Origin: JACNKV01 sp964422145
GTDB lineage: Bacteria > Fidelibacterota > Marinisomatia > Marinisomatales > JACNKV01
Length of the DNA: 64,000 nt
Direction: 5' to 3'
Assembly: GCA_964422145.1 (NCBI GenBank)
Contig: CAYQZV010000005.1
Coordinates: 51,940-115,939, forward strand
Under the pieces are notes generated by a model. It was not told the DNA's origin. It ran no database searches and worked only from the letters and a program-made list of their open reading frames with translations. Made by a program: the position numbers and the translations under genes. This document shows, piece after piece, positions 14,439-23,501 of the stretch (the stretch's first letter is position 1; each line of letters starts with the position of its first letter).

Positions 14439-17093
14439 ATGACGAAACCCACGACTCAACTAGGAAAAGTTTACACCCCGAAAGACATAGAAGATCAATG
14501 GTACGAATATTGGCTGGAAAAGAACTATTTCCATTCAGAACCCAATCCGGATAAAGACCCTTACACCATTGTCATTCCACCGCCCAATGTGACCGGCATG
14601 CTCACCATGGGACACGTGTTGAACAATACGATGCAGGATATTTTGATCCGTAAAGCCAGGATGGAAGGAAAAGAAGCCTGCTGGATCCCTGGGACGGATC
14701 ACGCTTCAATCGCCACCGAAGCAAAAGTCGTCACCATGCTGAAAGAAAAAGGGATTCGCAAAGAGGATCTCACACGTGAAGAGTTTTTAGATCATGCCTG
14801 GAAATGGAAAGAGAAATACGGCGGGATCATTATAAAGCAGTTGAAAAAACTCGGATGCTCATGTGATTGGGAGCGAGAACGTTTTACGATGGACGAAGGA
14901 TATACTCACGCCGTTCTCGAAGCTTTTGTTCAGCTCTACGACAAAGGATTGATCTATCGTGGGCATCGCCTGGTCAATTGGTGTCCGGTATCGAAATCGG
15001 CTATCAGCGATGAAGAAGTACTACACCGTGAAGTCACAGGGAAATTATGGTATATCCGTTATCCGATGGTTGGATCAGATGAGGTTGTGACGGTTGCCAC
15101 GACCCGTCCTGAAACCATGCTGGGCGATACGGCGGTTGCAGTAAATCCCAATGACAAACGGGTGAATCATTTAATCGGCAAAGAAATTCAATTACCGCTC
15201 ACCGATCGCAAAATCCCTGTTATTTCAGACGAATTTGTTGACCCTGAATTTGGGACAGGATGTGTAAAGGTCACGCCTGCTCATGACCCAAATGATTTTA
15301 ATATGGGGGAAAAGCACAATCTGGAGTTCATCAATATTTTACATAAAGACGCAACTTTGAATGAAAACGTTCCTTCTGTGTATCAAGGGCTTTCACGTGA
15401 GGATGCAAGAGTAAAAGTTGTCGAAGATCTGGACAAATTAGGATTGCTGGAGAAAATCGAAGACTACACACATAAAGTTGGCTATTCTGAAAGGGGCGGA
15501 GTCCCGATCGAACCGTATATTTCAGAGCAGTGGTTTATGAAAATGACTGATTTGGCAAAACCAGCCATGGAAGCCGTCAATTCAGGGAAGATCAATTTTC
15601 ATCCGAAGCACTGGGTGAAAACATACAATCATTGGATGGAGAATATCAAAGATTGGTGTATCAGTCGCCAGCTGACATGGGGGCACCGCATCCCGGTTTA
15701 CACATGTGATGACTGCGGACAAATCCACGTGCAGGTTGAAGAACCGATTCAATGTTCTTCCTGTAAATCGACAGGGCTAACACAAGATCCTGACGTGCTG
15801 GATACATGGTCAAGTTCGTGGTTATGGCCGTTCGCAGTGCATTCCTGGCCGAATGATAGTAAAGAATTGCAGTATTACATGCCGACGGATACATTGATCA
15901 CCGGTCCGGATATTATCTTTTTCTGGGTAGCGAGGATGATCATGGCCAACGAGGAATTTATCGGAGAAATTCCGTTTAAAGATGTCTACTTCACGAGTAT
16001 TCTTCGGGATGAAGACGGTCGGAAATTCAGCAAATCCCTCGGGAATTCTCCTGATCCGTTTGATCTGTTTGATCAATACGGTACGGATGCCGTTCGATTC
16101 GGAATCATGTTGATGGCTCCGCAGGGGCTGGATGTACTGTTCTCATCCACCCGATTAGAAGTTGGTCGGAATTTCATGAACAAGCTGTGGAATGCAGCCC
16201 GTTTTCTGCAGATGAACCTCACGGAAGATTCTTGGTCAACAATCGATCTTTCCAATGAAGAACTCGGTCTTTCTGAACAATGGATTCTCAGTCGGATGAA
16301 TAAAGCGATTTCTGAAATGAATCGGCAATTGGATCGATTCCATTTCAACGAAGCTGCGAAAGTCATCTATGATTTCACATGGAATGATTATTGCGATTGG
16401 TATATCGAAATAGCCAAGACCCGATTCAGAGAAGTAGATACTCATAAAGCTGATGTCGCCCGCGCCGTTTCGGTAAAGGTGTTGAAAACCATTTTAGAAT
16501 TACTTCATCCGTATGCACCGTTTATCACCGAAGAGCTATGGCGTCATTTTAAATCAACTGAAGAACCGGATTTGATTGTCGCTGCGTGGCCAGAAGTTGA
16601 TGCCGACATGATCAATGCACATGCTGAAGAAACTATGGAATTGGTACAGGATATTATTTCCTCGGTTCGTGCTGTTCGGAGTCGGTTAAATGTTCCGCCT
16701 GCTAAGAAAGCCGATCTGGTGGCAAGAGTACCGTCAGATAAACAGCATGTGTTTGAAGGCCATCAAACCATCATGAAAAAACTCATCAACTTGGAAACCA
16801 TCCAATGGGATGAAAATGCAGAAAAGCCGCCGCATGCTGCCACCGGTGTTGTCGGAAACATTGAATTGTTCATTCCGCTCGAAGGATTGATTGATCTTGA
16901 TAAAGAGCGATCCCGGCTTGAAAAACGCCAACAAGAGTTACAGGGGCATTTACTCGGGATTGGAAAAAAGCTGGCAAACGAGAATTTTGTCAGCCGTGCA
17001 CCGCAGGCGGTTGTGGACAGAGAAAAAATCAAACAAGCCGAGATGACGGAAGAGTTGGAAAAAATAACGTCTAATTTGGAGATGCTTCAATGA
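14439..17093 (+). CDS. valS: Valyl-tRNA synthetase
   Basis: This is a class I aminoacyl-tRNA synthetase of about 884 residues that charges tRNA-Val with valine. It has the HIGH-type motif P-P-P-N-V-T-G-M-L-T-M-G-H, the CP1 editing domain (T-T-R-P-E-T-M-L-G-D-T-A-V), a four-cysteine zinc-finger-like stretch (C-D-D-C ... C-S-S-C), the K-F-S-K-S motif and a C-terminal coiled-coil arm (L-I-D-L-D-K-E-R-S-R-L-E-K-R), which marks ValRS rather than IleRS or LeuRS. A TTG at 14430 is also open, but its spacing from AAGGA is too short; the ATG at 14439 is preferred. The stop overlaps the next start. Confidence 0.96.
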   Translation: MTKPTTQLGKVYTPKDIEDQWYEYWLEKNYFHSEPNPDKDPYTIVIPPPNVTGMLTMGHVLNNTMQDILIRKARMEGKEACWIPGTDHASIATEAKVVTMLKEKGIRKEDLTREEFLDHAWKWKEKYGGIIIKQLKKLGCSCDWERERFTMDEGYTHAVLEAFVQLYDKGLIYRGHRLVNWCPVSKSAISDEEVLHREVTGKLWYIRYPMVGSDEVVTVATTRPETMLGDTAVAVNPNDKRVNHLIGKEIQLPLTDRKIPVISDEFVDPEFGTGCVKVTPAHDPNDFNMGEKHNLEFINILHKDATLNENVPSVYQGLSREDARVKVVEDLDKLGLLEKIEDYTHKVGYSERGGVPIEPYISEQWFMKMTDLAKPAMEAVNSGKINFHPKHWVKTYNHWMENIKDWCISRQLTWGHRIPVYTCDDCGQIHVQVEEPIQCSSCKSTGLTQDPDVLDTWSSSWLWPFAVHSWPNDSKELQYYMPTDTLITGPDIIFFWVARMIMANEEFIGEIPFKDVYFTSILRDEDGRKFSKSLGNSPDPFDLFDQYGTDAVRFGIMLMAPQGLDVLFSSTRLEVGRNFMNKLWNAARFLQMNLTEDSWSTIDLSNEELGLSEQWILSRMNKAISEMNRQLDRFHFNEAAKVIYDFTWNDYCDWYIEIAKTRFREVDTHKADVARAVSVKVLKTILELLHPYAPFITEELWRHFKSTEEPDLIVAAWPEVDADMINAHAEETMELVQDIISSVRAVRSRLNVPPAKKADLVARVPSDKQHVFEGHQTIMKKLINLETIQWDENAEKPPHAATGVVGNIELFIPLEGLIDLDKERSRLEKRQQELQGHLLGIGKKLANENFVSRAPQAVVDREKIKQAEMTEELEKITSNLEMLQ

Positions 17094-18442
17094 GAAAATT
17101 TATTTGGATATGTTTATTAATGACTTATGGATTGACTCAATCCAATAACGCGACCATCACGTTGTACAAAGATAATTTCGCCCTGGTTTCACAGCCTGTT
17201 GAATGGTCTTTGGTTGCCGGAGATAATCAATTATCGTATAATCTTCTTCCCAAAGGATTATTTACCGATTCGCCGTTTCTAACGATGCCAAACGCAACCG
17301 TTGTATCGCAAACATTGAATGCAGATTTATTTCGAAGTCAGGAGTATTATCAAAATAAACTCGGAAATCCAATTGAGTTAAAAACCATCGAAGGAAAAAC
17401 ATTCGAAGGAGTGCTATTAGATTATACATCGCTTGGTGTAACCGTCCTTCAGAAGAAAGAGATCATTTTCGTTCCGTTTGATAAGATTGAATATTTTATT
17501 ATGGATGAGTTTATGGAAAGTTTTCAGTTCAAACCGTCATTGGAGTGGTCGGTTAAATCCAAGAATGCCGGTGTTCATGGTGGAAACCTAATCTATTTGA
17601 GTTCCGGGTTTGATTGGAATGCCGTTTACCGATTCATAATGGATCGCGAAACAGAAACAGGGCAATTCATCTCTGAAGCACTAATCTCAAATAACAGCGG
17701 GATTGATTTCCTTCAAGCGGATTTACGGTTGGTAGAAGGGGAGTTGCATCGTACCGGTCATTATTCCGGTCTGACGAAAATGGCAGGCGACAATAAAATG
17801 ACGTTACGAGCTGCCGCCGCCGAAGAATCAAGCGGCATGACACGAGAAACTCTCGGAGACTACCACGAATATTTCCTTTCTGATAAACAAATGTTTTTTT
17901 CCGATCATCAAACAACGATCAGACTATATACCCCTCGGGAAGTTCAGTTCAAAAAAGAGTACGTTTTTGAAAATGGAGAACGCGTCCAGCGCGATGAACC
18001 GCTTGTAACTGAAATTACTATTGCAAACACCAAGGAAAACGCTTTGAATATTCCGCTCCCAGCCGGAAAAGTGGAATTATATCACTCCGTTAAAAACGGG
18101 TTTGTTAAGTTTGTTGGAGAGGATTATCTGGACCAAATCCCAACTGGAGGAACAGCTACATTGACAGCCGGACGGGCATTTGATGTCCGTGGAAAACGGA
18201 AAGTGCTGCATTATGACCGTCAGCGGAAAAGCGAAGAAGCGACTATCGAACTTCAGGTGAGAAACACAAAAGAATCAGAGGTTTCTGTGAAAGCGATTGA
18301 ACATATTTCCGGAGACTGGGTGATTAGAGAAGCTTCAGATATGTACATCAAAAAAGATGCTTCAACGATCCACTTCCCATTTACGGTAAAAGCTGGAGAA
18401 ACTAAAACCATAACGTACACCTATCGGAAGGAATGGAAATAG
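17090..18442 (+). CDS. Secreted DUF4139-family protein
   Basis: This 450-residue protein has a signal peptide (residues 1-17, K-F-I-W-I-C-L-L-M-T-Y-G-L-T-Q) and the pattern of DUF4139 proteins: N-A-T-I-T-L-Y-K-D-N-F-A-L-V near the start, a W-S-V-K-S-K-N-A-G-V-H-G-G-N-L-I-Y segment near 155, and a C-terminal beta domain with I-T-I-A-N-T-K-E-N-A-L-N-I-P-L-P-A-G-K-V. The molecular function of the family is unknown. The start overlaps valS by four bases (ATGA), so it is translationally coupled. The domain name is from recall and should be confirmed by a profile search. Confidence 0.75.
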   Translation: MRKFIWICLLMTYGLTQSNNATITLYKDNFALVSQPVEWSLVAGDNQLSYNLLPKGLFTDSPFLTMPNATVVSQTLNADLFRSQEYYQNKLGNPIELKTIEGKTFEGVLLDYTSLGVTVLQKKEIIFVPFDKIEYFIMDEFMESFQFKPSLEWSVKSKNAGVHGGNLIYLSSGFDWNAVYRFIMDRETETGQFISEALISNNSGIDFLQADLRLVEGELHRTGHYSGLTKMAGDNKMTLRAAAAEESSGMTRETLGDYHEYFLSDKQMFFSDHQTTIRLYTPREVQFKKEYVFENGERVQRDEPLVTEITIANTKENALNIPLPAGKVELYHSVKNGFVKFVGEDYLDQIPTGGTATLTAGRAFDVRGKRKVLHYDRQRKSEEATIELQVRNTKESEVSVKAIEHISGDWVIREASDMYIKKDASTIHFPFTVKAGETKTITYTYRKEWK

Positions 18443-18446
18443 CCCA

Positions 18447-20525
18447 TTGACCGTTTCCCTTTCGACCTCACTCCAATATCTTAAAGGAGTAGGTCCGGCT
18501 CGACTAAAAACGCTGCAGGATGCCGGATTAGAGACCGTTGAAGATTTATTTTATTATTTTCCGCGTCGCCATTTAGATCGGACTACGGTCACACCCATTA
18601 GATCACTGGAACGGGATTCATACGCGTTTGTCGTCGGAACCGTTCAAGTCTGCGGAGAGAAGAAAACTCGAAAACGTAAGCTGTTTCAAGTTATCTTGAG
18701 CGACGGTACCGGCCTGCTTACATTAACTTGGTTTAACGGAATTTCATACATCAAGAAAAGTTTATCCACCGGAGACAGACTGGCGGTATACGGGAAAGTT
18801 GAATTTTTCAACGGGATGCAAATCGTCCATCCTGAATATGATAAGATCAATACGGATGATGACCCGCTAAACACCGGTTCAGTAATTCCGCTGTATCCAC
18901 TGACTCAGACGTTTAAAAAAGTCGGTCTGGATCAATTACGATTTCGACGAATGACCCGTGAAATTCTGAAACAGGTTTCGAGCATTCCTGATATTTTATC
19001 CGAAGAAGTGAAAACAAAATATAATTTAATCCCTCTTTCAGACGCATTGTCTTCCATTCATTTTGCTGAAAATGTTCAGGATCTGCATCGTGCCGTACAT
19101 CGACTAAAATTTGATGAACACTTTTTCCTTCAATTATTAATGGCGCTCCGGAAGGAATCTGTTAAACAAACCGGTGCTGTTCCGTTGAAAGAGTCCGGAC
19201 CGTATATCAAACGGATTTATGAATCTCTCCCGTTTGAGTTGACCGATGCTCAAAAACGTGTCATAAAAGAGATTCGCCAAGATCTTGCGAAACCGAACCC
19301 AATGAATCGTTTACTTCAGGGAGATGTCGGTTCAGGGAAAACAGTCGTTGCATTGCTGATGTCTGCGTTGGCTATCGGGAATCAAACTCAGGTTGCCATC
19401 ATGGTTCCGACGGAGATTTTGGCTCACCAGCATTATGAGTCGATCAAATCGTATGCAGAATCAGCACGAATTACGTGTGCGATCTTGGTGGGAAATACAC
19501 CCGCAAAAGAAAGAAACAGTATTCTGGATGCCTTGGCGGATGAAAACATCCAGCTGATTATCGGGACGCATGCCCTGATACAACAGGATGTGAAATTCAA
19601 GGATCTCGGATTGGTGATTGTCGATGAACAGCATCGATTTGGTGTCATGCAGCGGGGAGAGTTGGTGGAGAAAGGATTTAATCCGCATTTTCTTGCGATG
19701 ACGGCTACTCCGATCCCCAGAACCTTAGCGATCACCTATCATGGAGATATGGACCTATCCATCATTGATGAGCTTCCCAAAAACCGACAACCGATCACCA
19801 CTAAAAAGGTTGATCCTGAACGACTGAAAAAAGTATATGCATTTATCAGGGATGAAGTCCATGACGGCCGGCAATGTATGATTGTCTATCCGCTGGTTGA
19901 GGAGACTGAAAAATCCGATTTGGCTGCTGCAACAGAAGCGTTTGATGACTTAAAAGAAAATGTGTTCGAAGGGATTTCAGTGGGATTGATCCATGGCAGG
20001 ATGAAGAAAGAAGAGAAAGATGCGGTCATGGATTCATTTGCGAAAAATGAGATTAACATTTTAGTCGCAACAACCGTCATTGAAGTTGGCATTGATATCC
20101 CGAATGCTTCGGTGATGCTCATTGAACATGCTGACCGGTTCGGTCTAACTCAGCTTCATCAGTTGAGAGGGCGGGTCGGACGCGGAACCGCAAAAAGTTA
20201 TTGTATTCTGGTTCAGCGAAACTTCACTAAAAATAGTAAGCGAAGATTGAAGATCATGGAAGAGACCAACGACGGATTTTTAATCTCGGATGAAGATCTG
20301 AAAATTCGAGGACCGGGAGAGTTTTTCGGAATTCGTCAAAGCGGGTTTTTGACGTACAAAATTGCAGATTTGATCACAGACGGACCATTAATCCGGCAGG
20401 CCAGACAGTACGCTTTTTCTTTGATCGAAGAAGATCCGCACTTACGAAAACAAGAGAATCAGGGCATTCGGACTAAATTCATGAAAGATTATCAGCAGAT
20501 GCTGGAAATTGTGAATATCTCCTGA
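18447..20525 (+). CDS. recG: ATP-dependent DNA helicase RecG
   Basis: This 692-residue RecG remodels stalled replication forks and Holliday junctions. The N-terminal wedge/OB domain begins L-Q-Y-L-K-G-V-G-P-A-R and includes F-Y-Y-F-P-R-R-H-L-D-R. The helicase core has Walker A G-D-V-G-S-G-K-T-V-V, motif II D-E-Q-H-R-F, motif III M-T-A-T-P-I-P-R-T-L and motif VI Q-L-R-G-R-V-G-R-G. The start is a TTG four bases after the DUF4139 stop; no ATG lies closer to the conserved N-terminus. Confidence 0.96.
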   Translation: MTVSLSTSLQYLKGVGPARLKTLQDAGLETVEDLFYYFPRRHLDRTTVTPIRSLERDSYAFVVGTVQVCGEKKTRKRKLFQVILSDGTGLLTLTWFNGISYIKKSLSTGDRLAVYGKVEFFNGMQIVHPEYDKINTDDDPLNTGSVIPLYPLTQTFKKVGLDQLRFRRMTREILKQVSSIPDILSEEVKTKYNLIPLSDALSSIHFAENVQDLHRAVHRLKFDEHFFLQLLMALRKESVKQTGAVPLKESGPYIKRIYESLPFELTDAQKRVIKEIRQDLAKPNPMNRLLQGDVGSGKTVVALLMSALAIGNQTQVAIMVPTEILAHQHYESIKSYAESARITCAILVGNTPAKERNSILDALADENIQLIIGTHALIQQDVKFKDLGLVIVDEQHRFGVMQRGELVEKGFNPHFLAMTATPIPRTLAITYHGDMDLSIIDELPKNRQPITTKKVDPERLKKVYAFIRDEVHDGRQCMIVYPLVEETEKSDLAAATEAFDDLKENVFEGISVGLIHGRMKKEEKDAVMDSFAKNEINILVATTVIEVGIDIPNASVMLIEHADRFGLTQLHQLRGRVGRGTAKSYCILVQRNFTKNSKRRLKIMEETNDGFLISDEDLKIRGPGEFFGIRQSGFLTYKIADLITDGPLIRQARQYAFSLIEEDPHLRKQENQGIRTKFMKDYQQMLEIVNIS

Positions 20526-20566
20526 TTTGACCAATTATTTCCTGAAATAATGACGCAATAATCCTG

Positions 20567-20596
20567 TTGATAAATCTTTTATTGCCTGTGTATGAT
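20567..20596 (+). promoter_or_regulatory. Candidate sigma-70 promoter before the CCA-adding enzyme gene
   Basis: TTGATA (20567-20572) and TATGAT (20591-20596) are 18 bases apart in the gap between recG and the CCA enzyme. The implied start site is about ten bases before the ATG at 20614, which would make a nearly leaderless mRNA and fits the lack of a visible ribosome binding site. Just upstream, 20534-20551 is a perfect AT-rich dyad (ATTATTTC-CT-GAAATAAT). Confidence 0.4.
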
Positions 20597-20613
20597 TTCG
20601 TAATTTATCGTCT

Positions 20614-22041
20614 ATGACAAACATAAAAGATTTACTTATATCCCAACCGGACCTGCATGATGTGTTAACCGCTGCAGGCCAGCTTGCGTATAAAGAGGGA
20701 TTAGACATTTATGTTGTCGGAGGTGTGGTCAGGGATTTATTCCTTCAATCGAATATTGTCGAAGCCGATCTAATGGTCATCGGGGACGGGATCAAATTCG
20801 CTGAATTACTTGCAGAAAAACTCGGGATCCATAAGATCATACCGTATAAACAATTCGGGACAGCGATGATCCCTAACAAGCCGATCAGAATCGAAGTTGC
20901 ATCTGCACGGACAGAAGCGTATCATCAAGATTCCAGAAAACCGAAAGAAATCCAATACACCGATTTAAAGGGCGATTTGCTCCGGCGTGATTTTACCATC
21001 AATGCGATGGCTGTAAACATTCAGCCGGATCATTATGGTGAATTACATGATCCATTCCACGGGATCATCGATTTACAGAAAAAACGGTTGGTCACGCCGT
21101 TAAACCCTGATGAGACATTTTCTGAAGACCCAATCCGAATGGTCAGGGCAGCGTACTTCATTTCCAAATTAAACCTGAAGATGGATGAAGCCAGTTTTAT
21201 GTCGATGAAGCGTCAGGCGCATCGTATATCCATTGTCTCTGCAGAGCGCGTGACGACCGAATTTGTGAAAATCCTGAAAACAAAAAAACCATCCATCGGA
21301 TTATCCCTGCTTCAGGATACCGGATTGATGAAGTATATTTTCCCAGAGATTGACAAGATGTACGGCATGGAGCAGGCTAAGGATTGGCATCATAAAGATG
21401 TATTCCATCATACGCTTCAGGTTGTGGATAATATTGCAAAGTTGACCGATAAAATGGAATTGCGATTTGCTGCATTAGTCCATGATATTGCCAAACCGAA
21501 GACACGGAGGTTAGATCCCAAAAAGGGTTATACGTTTTACGGGCATGATGAGATCGGTGCCCGGATGATGGAACACATCGCCAAACGGATGAAACTCTCA
21601 AATAAATTAAAAGAATTCTTAACGAAAATGATCCGGCTTCATCTCCGCCCGATTGCATTAGCAAAGAAAGGTGTTACTGACTCAGCCGTGCGCCGAGTTA
21701 TGGTTGCTGCCGGTGAAGATATTGAAGATTTGCTCATCTTATGCAGAGCGGACATTACCAGTAAAAATCCCCACTTGGTTAAACGGTATTTAGGGAATTT
21801 TGATCGAGTAGAAAAATTTATGCTCAATGTGCAAGAGCGGGATGAAATGAGAGCCTTCCAATCACCGGTTCGCGGCGATGAGATCATGAAAATCTGCGAA
21901 TTAACTGAAGGAAGAGTGGTTGGAAAGATCAAAACGGCGATTGAAGAAGCCATCCTTGATGGAAAGATTGAAAACACCTATGATGACGCGTTTCAATTTA
22001 TGCTGGAAATAAAAGACGAGATCATGAATGCAAACAAATGA
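20614..22041 (+). CDS. cca: CCA-adding tRNA nucleotidyltransferase with HD domain
   Basis: This is a 475-residue class II nucleotidyltransferase of the CCA/poly(A) polymerase family. The N-terminal head has V-V-G-G-V-V-R-D-L-F, the metal pair written E-A-D (usually D-x-D), F-G-T-A and R-R-D-F-T-I-N-A-M-A. A C-terminal HD domain follows (H-H-K-D-V-F-H-H-T-L-Q, A-A-L-V-H-D-I-A-K). It adds or repairs the CCA end of tRNAs; a split-function A-adding enzyme is possible. The Glu for Asp change at the first metal ligand is conservative and I would not read loss of function from it. Confidence 0.9.
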   Translation: MTNIKDLLISQPDLHDVLTAAGQLAYKEGLDIYVVGGVVRDLFLQSNIVEADLMVIGDGIKFAELLAEKLGIHKIIPYKQFGTAMIPNKPIRIEVASARTEAYHQDSRKPKEIQYTDLKGDLLRRDFTINAMAVNIQPDHYGELHDPFHGIIDLQKKRLVTPLNPDETFSEDPIRMVRAAYFISKLNLKMDEASFMSMKRQAHRISIVSAERVTTEFVKILKTKKPSIGLSLLQDTGLMKYIFPEIDKMYGMEQAKDWHHKDVFHHTLQVVDNIAKLTDKMELRFAALVHDIAKPKTRRLDPKKGYTFYGHDEIGARMMEHIAKRMKLSNKLKEFLTKMIRLHLRPIALAKKGVTDSAVRRVMVAAGEDIEDLLILCRADITSKNPHLVKRYLGNFDRVEKFMLNVQERDEMRAFQSPVRGDEIMKICELTEGRVVGKIKTAIEEAILDGKIENTYDDAFQFMLEIKDEIMNANK

Positions 22042-22074
22042 GTTTAACTTAACGGTGTTTGAAGAGTCTAATTC

Positions 22075-22197
22075 ATGATAGCGGGGGATAAAAAAGGAAA
22101 CAAATCATACCGGTTGTGCATTAACAAATATGTGGGCAGTTTTATCACTGATACAAGCAGGTGGCACAAGCTTGCTGAACTAAAAGAGGTCAAATGA
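22075..22197 (+). CDS. Possible small ORF coupled to the efflux operon
   Basis: A 40-codon frame (M-I-A-G-D-K-K-G-N-K-S-Y-R-L...) runs from an ATG at 22075 to a TGA whose bases overlap the ATG of the TolC-like gene at 22194 (ATGA). The peptide is basic and soluble. A weak purine stretch (GAAGAG) precedes it. The stop/start overlap with a real gene is the only support; it could act as a leader peptide or be chance. Confidence 0.3.
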   Translation: MIAGDKKGNKSYRLCINKYVGSFITDTSRWHKLAELKEVK

Positions 22198-23483
22198 AAA
22201 AATATTTATTCTTATTTATTACCGTTTTCCAAATTGCTTTAATAACGGCACAGGATTACGGATTGGAAGAATGTGTCCGGGCGGCATTACTAAATAAAGA
22301 AACCATCAAATCAGCTGCGTTAGATGTTGAATATGCAAAGGCCGGACAAACAGGATCATGGAGCGGTATTTTACCGTCGGTCAGGTTTTCCGGGAGCGTC
22401 AACGAAACAAATTCAGCTGCCAGCGGTGTAATCCCGGGAACACAATCTACTCAATGGAGCAATTCCATGAGTGTTTCTCAGACCATTTATGACGGCGGTG
22501 CATGGTGGAATACCATCGCTACCAGACGAAACGATCTGGATATCGCAGTTCAGCGTGAACGGCAAACACGCATGCAGGTGATTTTGAGCGTTGTAGAGGC
22601 TTACTTCCAGCTCCTGAAATCACAGGAGTTGCTGGATGTCTATCAGAAGGGATTTGAAGCATCGAACCAGAATCTTGAGATCGTTGAGAAAAAATATGAT
22701 CTGGGTTCCGTCAGCAAAACGGATCTTCTTAAAGCGAAGAAAAACACCGGACAATCCCGTGTACAGGTGTTGAATCAGCAATCCTATGTTGAGACGGCAA
22801 TGAGGAATCTGATGAACACGATGGGACTTCTAAATAAAAGTACGACTTTTTCGATTGTTGGCTCAAAAAAGCCATTGATTGAATTGCCCGAGATCGGTGA
22901 AGCCCTTGATATTATGAAAATCCAAAACCCGGAATTGCTGCGCAGCGAGTCTCAGATACGAAAATCTGAATTGGATCATAAACTGACACGCGCCCTGCGT
23001 TTACCGTCACTTTCAGCCAGCGTGAATTACGGGATCAACGGAGACAATATTTCCGATTTAAGTGCTCAATACACTGAACAATGGAATATGTCCGGGAATG
23101 TATCGTTATCCCTTCCGATATTTTCAGGATTGAGTTTGTCCTCGCGTGAGAAACAATCCAAACTCTTAGTAGATCAGAGTAAACTGAGTCATGTAACCAC
23201 CGTCAATGAAAAAACGCTGAGATTGAAATCGTCGTATGATGCATTGGTAATCGCCAAAGAAACGATAGGGATTTATGAAGATATTTTGGCATCCGCAGAA
23301 GAAGATTTGAAGTTGGCCAGAGAAAGATATACACTTGGATCAGCCAGCATTTTAGAAGTACTGGACGCTCAGGTTGCAGAGATCAGGGCGAAGGCTGACA
23401 TGATCACAACACAATATGATGCAAGAATTGATGAAGCTTATTTAAAAGCTCATATGGGAATTTTAGATCGAGAGTTTGATTAA
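22194..23483 (+). CDS. TolC-family outer-membrane efflux protein
   Basis: This 429-residue outer-membrane efflux protein has a signal peptide (residues 1-19, ending T-A-Q) and two internally similar halves, each with an S-Q-T-I-Y-D-G-G or S-L-P-I-F-S-G-L beta segment and long helices. The second half holds the typical A-R-E-R-Y-x-L-G-S-A-S-I-L-E-V-L-D-A-Q. It would form the trimeric exit duct of a tripartite pump with the fusion protein and ABC genes that follow directly. AGAGG precedes the ATG. Confidence 0.92.
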   Translation: MKKYLFLFITVFQIALITAQDYGLEECVRAALLNKETIKSAALDVEYAKAGQTGSWSGILPSVRFSGSVNETNSAASGVIPGTQSTQWSNSMSVSQTIYDGGAWWNTIATRRNDLDIAVQRERQTRMQVILSVVEAYFQLLKSQELLDVYQKGFEASNQNLEIVEKKYDLGSVSKTDLLKAKKNTGQSRVQVLNQQSYVETAMRNLMNTMGLLNKSTTFSIVGSKKPLIELPEIGEALDIMKIQNPELLRSESQIRKSELDHKLTRALRLPSLSASVNYGINGDNISDLSAQYTEQWNMSGNVSLSLPIFSGLSLSSREKQSKLLVDQSKLSHVTTVNEKTLRLKSSYDALVIAKETIGIYEDILASAEEDLKLARERYTLGSASILEVLDAQVAEIRAKADMITTQYDARIDEAYLKAHMGILDREFD

Positions 23484-23501
23484 ACATAGGAACCGCAAAG
23501 C

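Noticed and set aside
20534..20551. AT-rich perfect dyad after recG as a terminator
   Set aside because: The two-base loop and AT-only stem would be weak in RNA, and no T tract follows.
20700..20780. E-A-D instead of D-x-D in the CCA enzyme as evidence of inactivity
   Set aside because: Glu for Asp at a metal ligand is conservative and all other catalytic motifs are intact.
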